Assembly: GCA_026168455.1 (NCBI GenBank)
Contig: CM047426.1
Span: 54,981,749-55,045,748, forward strand
DNA: 64,000 nucleotides
Direction of reading: 5' to 3'
Origin: Theocolax elegans
Taxonomy: Eukaryota > Arthropoda > Insecta > Hymenoptera > Cerocephalidae
In this document: positions 57,939-64,000 of the stretch, one piece after another
How positions within the stretch are numbered: position 1 is the stretch's first letter
Layout: each line of letters opens with the position of its first letter
Program-made: the position numbers and the translations under genes
Notes under the pieces: model-generated
What the model was told of the DNA's origin: nothing
Seen by the model: the letters and a program-made list of their open reading frames with translations, nothing else
Databases searched by the model: none

Positions 57939-58775
57939 ATGACACGCAACAAGAGGAAATCGCCTAATACCCAAAACTCTCATCCCCCGAACACTCTGAA
58001 CACTAAAACCACTCCGCCAACTTCCTCCACCCCGTACAACACCTCACACATCTCAGTAACTACACTAACGGTCACCACAACCACTACAAATCCGACAAAC
58101 GACCCGACCACCAACCTTTCTTCTTCCTCTCCTCCTGTACTCTACGTACAAGAGGTTATTAATTCCTCCGGGTTAAATACCGATAGTTTTCTCGTCATCA
58201 CGAACCAAGACCGCAGCTCTTTCCAAGCCCTATTTGCCGGAGAAATTCCTGCGGCTACCCTCAGCTTCGACACCTATAACAACGGACAAATCGGAATGGA
58301 CGACACCGAAGGCTCAGGAAACCAGCCAGCGAAAAAAACTCCTCTAAGGCAAGCTTCAACACCAACATCAACACCCCCCCCCCATTTTATCCATACCGAC
58401 TCTAAAATCGCCGACCCCACTCCCAACATCGAAAAACTTCCTCCTGCTACACAATCTTCCTCACAAACTCAATCAAACACAGCCCCGAAAGACTCGTATT
58501 CTATTCATAACCCGCCCACCTCTTACTACTCTAACCGTAATGTAGGCCTATTTGTCGTCTTTGCCGAACCACTAGACCCCTCCAAAGTCCAAGGTCACCT
58601 TCATCCAACTACAGTAGAAAGACTTATCGCGTCAAAATACCACGGATTTATTACCTCCATCTCCGCCTCTGGTTCCTTAAAAGCCTCCATAACCCTAAAG
58701 GACAGAGCTACCGCCAACAAACTCGTGACAGACAAATCTTTCGAGCAAGACAACCTTCGTTTCTCAGTTGTATCT
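57939..58775 (+). pseudogene. Non-LTR ORF1 (gag-like), C-terminally truncated
   Basis: A clear ATG at 57939 after a G-rich leader opens a Thr/Ser/Pro-rich N-terminal half (about residues 1-195). It is followed by a conserved-looking domain: NRNVGLFVVFAEPLDPSKVQ, TTVERLIASKYHGFITSISA, SLKASITLKDRATANKLVTD. This resembles the pre-zinc-finger RRM-like domain of hymenopteran Jockey-type ORF1 proteins (from memory). Homology stops at about residue 279 (RFSVVSY), and the last few codons before the stop at 58802 are unrelated. The zinc knuckles and ORF2 are absent. The copy is not frameshifted, unlike the others in the window. Confidence 0.65.
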
Positions 58776-60120
58776 TATATTGTATGTAATATTATATCTT
58801 AAAATCTCGCACGTTGTTATTGTTTCGTGCGTTGCCTCTTCAAGGACACGAAACACGCGTGTTTATGTCGACGACCGAGGATGTGTGCGAGCATCCGTAT
58901 ATACGATTGTTATTGTGTGTGTGTGTTAGATACTTTTCGGGAATGCGACAATTCCCGAAAAGCTTAGTACGCTGCCGGGCTTGACCGCGACAGCACCCGT
59001 TAACACATCGTCACGTCTAGTTTCGCGCGCCACGGGAAGTACCGGACCGGTTCGTCCGTGCTCCGGGAAGCCGTACGCGAGTGCTTGTGAGTTCGTGTAA
59101 GTGCAGTGCGAAGGACCAGATACCTCGGGTTGAGTGTTCCCCGAGGTAGGCGAATCGCCGCGGCATCAGGCCGCACCTGCAGATCACCGTCGAGGACGAC
59201 GGGAAACCGGGCCGACTCCACCGGCCAGCAGACGTCGGGGCGCCGACGGACACCAGGGCCAATGGACAAGCCAGCCCGGTAAGTACCCGGCATTGGTCGG
59301 TATACCTTAGAGTGTGTTGAGTGCGTGTGCTTGAATGTTTGTTCGGTAGCACACCGGTGCTACCGAAATCGATTGGGTATTGCGCGGGGCGAGCACGGGG
59401 GCAGCCCCTGCTTGCCGCGTATATACCACGCGACCGGGAGAACGCCCCGTTAAGGGGATGTCGGAGCTATAGCCTCCATCAAAAGCCGCTCGATCTCACG
59501 GCTTCGAATGGCGCTGTAGTCAGGTGTCAATTTCTACGATAAACGTACTTAAAACATAAATTATAAATATTACAGCATAATGTAAATTCATTGAATATGA
59601 GACGTATTTCACATTTCTTTACAAAAATAAACATTTGCTGCCAAGAGTAATATTATAATTACCTTAAGTTTAGTCATAGCTAGGGGGGAAAGTATCTTTC
59701 AATAGCTGTATGTAGCTGTAACATTTATAATTTATGTTTGAAGTACATGTCTGACTACAGCGCCATTCGAAGCCGTGAGATCGAGCGGCTTTTGATGGAG
59801 GCTATAGCTCCGACATCCCCTTAAATATTGTCGGGCACCTCCGTGTAATTAATTAAATAAATAGTCATTTATTTTATTTTAACTTAACGGTCGCGTAATA
59901 ATTTTAATTATAAATTAACCCGCAAACAACCTTCCGATTCCCGAGTTTCCCGCCACGTGTGTCGGTACTTAGGAGATCGTCCTATCTCCGCTACCGTGTT
60001 CCGACGGGTTAATTATTAACCCACGGCGACGACAAAGACGCGTTCTTCGGGGCCGTCGTCCCTGTTTAAATTAATAAATAACTTGTATCTGGTATTAGGA
60101 CGAAATACCACGTTACAATA
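58776..60120. other. GC-rich unrecognised block interrupting the ORF1 copy
   Basis: It contains a (GT)n at about 58912, a perfect hairpin TTTTCGGGAAT, 6-base loop, ATTCCCGAAAA at 58934-58961, and two minus-strand frames without recognised domains (59293-59000, 59352-59017). The TTAA-flanked MITE at 59450 is inserted in it. It ends near CCACGTTACAATACA at about 60110. LTR-like composition, but not proven. Confidence 0.35.
59450..59824. mobile_element. 367-bp TTAA-flanked MITE, nearly full palindrome
   Basis: The body 59454-59820 starts GGGGATGTCGGAGCTATAGC and ends in its inverse complement; the inverted arms extend about 130 bp. TTAA lies at 59450-59453 and 59821-59824. TTAA duplications occur in piggyBac and Kolobok. 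The ends start GGGG rather than CCY, which fits Kolobok better (family knowledge). No coding capacity. Confidence 0.85.
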
Positions 60121-60158
60121 CAAAACCTTATTTGCATTGACATGGAGGATTTAAAAAT

Positions 60159-60431
60159 ATGTTCCAATGCATGCCACATAAAAATAGATTCTTTACAAGA
60201 ATTATCAAATTTAAAAATCAAGGTTTTGTTTTAAGTGGAATTATAACCTTTGAAGAGGCAATTAGTGATAACATACACAATAACTTGCGACATTACATAG
60301 CATGCTGTAGAGACTTAAATGATAACTGGTTAAAATATGATTCGAACCAGTTAAATAATCCAATAAAAATAAAAAATGATTTAAAAGTTAATATTGCTTT
60401 AATAATTTATATAGAATATAATGTAAAGTGA
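60159..60431 (+). CDS. C-terminal ubiquitin-specific-protease-like fragment
   Basis: The 90-codon frame contains GFVLSGIITFEEAISDNIHN, LRHYIACCRDLNDNWLKYDS and INVALIIYIEYN-like endings. This matches the layout of the C-terminal catalytic box of peptidase C19 (GHYxAYCR, then WxxYDD, then a beta strand LLxY). The Gly before the active-site His is Arg, and the last Asp of YDD is Ser, so activity is unlikely. Cys-box sequences are not found upstream, so this is at most a last exon or fragment. Insect transposons sometimes encode such domains, which would suit its position inside the 4.85-kb element. The identification is by motif only. Confidence 0.4.
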   Translation: MFQCMPHKNRFFTRIIKFKNQGFVLSGIITFEEAISDNIHNNLRHYIACCRDLNDNWLKYDSNQLNNPIKIKNDLKVNIALIIYIEYNVK

Positions 60432-60728
60432 ACCATCACTACAATGTACTATTTGTAATTTTAATCTCTTATACTTTATGCGCAAAAATAATAGTTATAA
60501 AAATAAAAAATATAAAACTGTTTATCTATGCGTAGATTTATTCATGAAAACCTTAACAAAGCACAATTATAATACATTATAATAATAATACATTTTATAA
60601 CATACCCACAATAATTAAATAATTTTGCATGCTCATACTTTTTCTTCATATATATTATAAGTTGTAGCATAGCAATTGATATTTATAAGTCTTTTGAAGA
60701 AGCAAAAGTCTCAAGAAAATACCCTATA

Positions 60729-61632
60729 TTATGCATCATATGTCCAGGTAGGTGTTCCCGTTATTTGCAGAAACATCTTTTGCAGCTTTTTAGTAGCATC
60801 CATCAAAACTGGTTCCCTGTAAAGAAATTAATATAAATAACTGTACTTAATAGCAGTATCTTGACAAATAATATTTTAAATTAAATAATTTTAATCATAA
60901 AATGTTTAAAAATTTAAAATTGAAATTAAAACTTATTTTTGACAAGGCTTCTAAAAAATATAATTATATACAATATTCTAAAGTTTGCTGATGGTACTTG
61001 TTAAATTGAAAATCTAAAAATTATGAATTATAAAAAATATTTTTTTTCATATGTAAAAAAGATAAAAAACTTTAAATCAAATCACTCCATATAATCAAAC
61101 GCATAATGACGTGTAGAATTTTCCTTGAGATTCTGAACAAAGATAACCTTATTTCTTGTTACATAATAAAATAGCTGCAAGTCTGAAGCAATGTTTATGT
61201 GGACGCCAAAAGCACTGAAACCAAAAAACGTCATATATATTAATATAACAGAATCAAATAAAAGATGCTACAAAACTCGCATGCTCCGCTTAAACTCCGT
61301 TTATCAGTTCCAAATTGTGTACAGCCAAATCATGAAGGACTAGACATTTGTTCAGTAGTGATGGCATGGCAGATGACTATCTTTTTCGTCTTTTACTATT
61401 TATATTATTATTATAAATATAAAAGGAGCTGTATTGAATATTAATGCACTCGCGGACAGTCAACGGGACATACATATATTTTATACATTTTAGATTTAGA
61501 TTGACAAACATATGACGAAAAACCGCGGATAGGTTAATGGTTAATTACATACAATCCTTTTTTTGATATTTGATATATTCTGCTAGTTTACGGGATTGTA
61601 TTACTAGCCATTGTAGGTACTACTAACGCCAT
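60729..61632 (-). CDS. Three-exon, 85-residue frame of unknown identity
   Basis: Exon 1 61632-61592 (MALVVPTMASNTI, ends in phase 2 at CC then GTAAAC). Exon 2 61214-61086 (after tttggtttcag; AFGVHINIASDLQLFYYVTR, NKVIFVQNLKENSTRHYAFD; leaves in phase 2 at GA then GTGATT, a weak donor). Exon 3 60816-60729 (after ttctttacag; EPVLMDATKKLQKMFLQITG, TPTWTYDA, stop TAA). All junction phases agree, and the total of 258 bp is a multiple of three. The amino-acid composition looks like a real globular protein rather than translated AT-rich sequence. I do not recognise the family. It lies inside the inverted-repeat element on the opposite strand to the protease-like ORF, so it is either a host gene that the element surrounds or a captured one. 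Confidence 0.5.
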
Positions 61633-62548
61633 CACTCGGTCGTGTGTGCAGTCAATTACGTTACGAAAAAAGTTTTACCATCATAACTTCAAAAGGAAGT
61701 CAAGCGTCGTCAAAATGACATTACATTTGACATCGAAAAAATAAAAAGAGGATAACTCGAGTTTTAAATTTAAATAATGACTAAACCATTTATTTTTTAA
61801 CTAGATGCGAGAGCCAAATTACAGAGATCTACATCTAAAATTCCAAAAAATGTCAATAAATAAGATACTAAAAATCAGAAAAAATTATACGTGAATGTTT
61901 AAACAATATATAAGTGCGTTACAGAGATACTTTCTATAAAATAATAAATTTCTATACTATAAAATTGAAAAAGAATGGAATCGTTTCAGCGTCCTTACCT
62001 ATAACGCACTTATAGCGTTTACAGCGTTTGCTGTCACTCAGGTCGAGTTTTTTTAGCTTATATGAAAAATGCTATATCTGAATTTGTTTAAATAACAATT
62101 TATTCAGCTTCTGCTAACGATTCCGCATTTACCTGCAACTTTTATACCGCATATTTAATGCATTTAAAGCGTTTGCAGCTTTTGCAGAGTTTGCTGTCAC
62201 TCAGGTCGAGCTTTCTTAGCTTATTTGAAATATGCTATGGCTGAATTTGTTTAAACAATTTATTCAGCTTCTGCTAACGATTCCGCATTTATTTATGATA
62301 TTAAAAATTAATATTTCAAATGATCGCATGATTACAAGTAGACATAAGAGCGTAGATAGCGGAATGCTTGAACATGGAACGCATCGTATATATGTACTTA
62401 CAATTAATATTTTTTTTATTTATATTTATATAATTATCGTTACAATTGATAAATATGTGAAATCCTCAATTAAATTGCAAACGATTGGTACATCGTTTGT
62501 TAACGTAACTAGAATATATATCAAGTAAATTAATTTTTAGTCGCAGCA

Positions 62549-62832
62549 CACGGAGAGAAGAAACAGACTAGCGTTGTAGGTTAGGCTGCAAGCGCAAAGT
62601 TGCAGGATGTCATACCGCGGTGGTATGGCCGCCCTACCAAAAGTTTCCATAGGCATCATAGGTGAAAACGCGCAGGGGGCGTGGCTAAACAAGCAATAGT
62701 ATGACGATCATACCAACGTGGTATGGAATCACACAAAAGTAGCATGGATATCGCGCAACCATAGCACGATTTCACGGCGGGTAACGGTTGCAGAAACGTT
62801 CATACAACGCTGGTTTGTCTCTTCTCTCCGTG
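62549..62832. mobile_element. 284-bp MITE with 30-bp terminal inverted repeats
   Basis: The ends are CACGGAGAGAAGAAACAGAC and, inverted, CACGGAGAGAAGAGACAAAC; the pairing continues through AGCGTTGTA. Inside, a TCATACCN3GTGGTATGG-type palindrome occurs twice (about 62610 and 62712). The possible target duplication is CA only. Superfamily uncertain; termini starting CAC recall CACTA-type elements. Confidence 0.75.
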
Positions 62833-62981
62833 CATATTTGATTTTTATTTTTTTACTTTTAATTGGTAATATACGCAATTTTTTTAAATTAAATTGCTAA
62901 TCCTGCTTACGATACCGCATTTATTAGCATTTTTCTTTTTTTATAATATTGATTTTTATCGCACAGTTCACGGAGCTCACA

Positions 62982-63004
62982 CACACACACACTGAACACA
63001 TACC

Positions 63005-63075
<71 letters not shown>
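62982..63075. repeat. (CA)n microsatellite
   Basis: A long perfect (CA)n run at about 63011-63066 with interrupted CA repeats before it, ending in a short (TA)n. Confidence 0.95.
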
Positions 63076-63183
63076 GTCATTATATTTTGTATAAAATAAT
63101 AAAGTTCTTTGTTATTTACAGAGAAACAATTCATGTATTATTCTAACCTATAACCTATGAATATTATATATATATATATATAT

Positions 63184-64000
63184 GGGTGGTTCTCTGTCAC
63201 ATCGAAGATGAAAAAAATAAATATTGCTATAACTGTGGGAATATGTTTTAGAGGTATCCAGTAGTTCTCCTGAATTTTTTCAGATTTTTTCTGGGCCATC
63301 ATTTTAAGTTACAGAGAGTCAAAGTTGCCATTTCAGCACTTTTTTGCATTATATGCCCATTTTCATGAATTTTTAGCTCCCAGGGGATTTTTCACTAAAA
63401 ACATAAGTATGACTTTTTTTGTAAAATTTTCCGAACTTTTCATTAAAAATACTTTTAAAGACACAAATGTATGCTGTCTCACTCTTGTAAGCCATTTAAA
63501 CCTTAAATAGTAAAAATCAGCAATTCTGCTCCGGACTCTGGTAACCTAATACTGTCTAAAAGATGTCCTTTTATAGTCAGAAACTGCCTAAAAATTTCCA
63601 GAGTGGGTCTAAATCATTAAGATCACTTATGGTCAAAATATCCGGGAAAAGTGCCCGAAATATTAATAGAAATGTATATTTGTTGCCTTATAACGATGAA
63701 TCTATCACCATGATCATTGCAAAAAAATTTGTGCACTTACCTTGGAGTGGTAGAAAAGTATCTTCAATTGTTTCAGTATACATCTAATTCCTTGTAAGCT
63801 GCTAAAAATACAAATATTATTATAAAATTATAAAAAATTATTTTTTAAACATTTATAATACTGGATTTTTAGTTTTACATCCCTTACAAGAATTATAATA
63901 CTAATCTGAAGGATTACTATAAATATATAAACATCATTATTACAATAACTGAATATACGTATTTAATACAAAAGATATATAAATAAATCGGATATATAAT
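63184..64000 (+). mobile_element. Foldback element D, copy 2 (left arm, cut by window end)
   Basis: It starts GGGTGGTTCTCTGTCACATC directly after a (TA)n and matches 54709-55510 with a few substitutions (for example aga to aaa in the 74-codon frame and a small TACG insertion near 63957). The right arm is outside the window. Confidence 0.87.

Larger units (their letters stand above)
57455..62303. mobile_element. 4.85-kb element bounded by 300-bp inverted repeats
   Basis: The left end (57455-57753) is the reverse complement of the right end (about 61998-62303). Each end consists of two units of a 145-bp tandem repeat marked by AAATGCGGAATCGTTAGCAG and CTCGACCTGAGTGACAGCAA. The outer boundary reads ATATCATAAATAAATGCGG on the left and its complement on the right. 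The interior holds a sequence gap, a non-LTR ORF1, a GC-rich block, a TTAA-flanked MITE, a ubiquitin-protease-like ORF and a three-exon minus-strand frame. A large DNA transposon with later insertions fits; the superfamily is undetermined. Confidence 0.7.

Noticed and set aside
59000..59352. Two overlapping minus-strand frames of 97 and 111 codons in GC-rich DNA
   Set aside because: GC-rich sequence has few stops; the frames overlap each other and match nothing I recognise.

Overview
The window looks like insect nuclear DNA, most likely from an ant or another hymenopteran. Two host protein genes are recognisable by their insect-type sequence, and the rest is a dense, nested mixture of eukaryotic transposable elements in an AT-rich background. 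There is no bacterial or phage signal. The taxon is an inference from gene and element style, not from a database match.

Host genes. Two consecutive exons of 5-oxoprolinase (hydantoinase B half) lie on the + strand at 3782-3949 and 32096-32349. Their phases agree and the protein joins exactly as in the animal family, so about 28.1 kb (3950-32095) is one intron filled with transposons. Its donor reads GC instead of GT. Inside it, on the same strand, is the C-terminal part of an mLST8 (TORC1/TORC2 WD40 subunit) gene. It is frameshifted and split by a 2.5-kb transposon flanked by TA (18935-21411), and is probably a pseudogene. The next oxoprolinase exon is not in the window. A third, unidentified, possible host or captured gene is a three-exon 85-codon reading frame on the minus strand at 61632-60729.

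Mobile elements, left to right: a decayed Ty3/gypsy gag-pol fragment (3300-2222, minus); a non-LTR RT scrap (6830-6470, minus); a Ty3/gypsy pol (7091-9240) split by a TTAA-flanked piggyBac-like MITE; a Jockey/X-like non-LTR element (ORF1 in tandem duplicate, ORF2 to 15716) split by a 2.5-kb giant palindrome (15717-18226); the 3' half of another Ty3/gypsy element with a 3' LTR (22380-25495); GC-rich family A repeats (25800-27426); a gag-integrase Ty3/gypsy remnant (31260-29209, minus); and a CR1/L2/Daphne-like non-LTR element with a TATC/CT tail (33700-37310). To the right of the second oxoprolinase exon, 37086-54388 is dominated by three near-identical head-to-tail duplications with periods of about 822, 2661 and 2876 bp. 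From 54709 on there are foldback elements (54709-56308 and 63184 to the window end) and a 4.85-kb element with 300-bp inverted ends (57455-62303). That last element contains a 100-N gap, a non-LTR ORF1, a TTAA-flanked MITE, a ubiquitin-protease-like ORF and the unidentified three-exon gene.

Most retroelement reading frames are broken by stops or one-base frameshifts. In the duplicated blocks many differences between copies are homopolymer length changes, so assembly or base-calling error has to be weighed against real mutation. The strongest observations are the 28-kb GC-AG intron, the target-site-precise transposon insertions and the tandem duplications.
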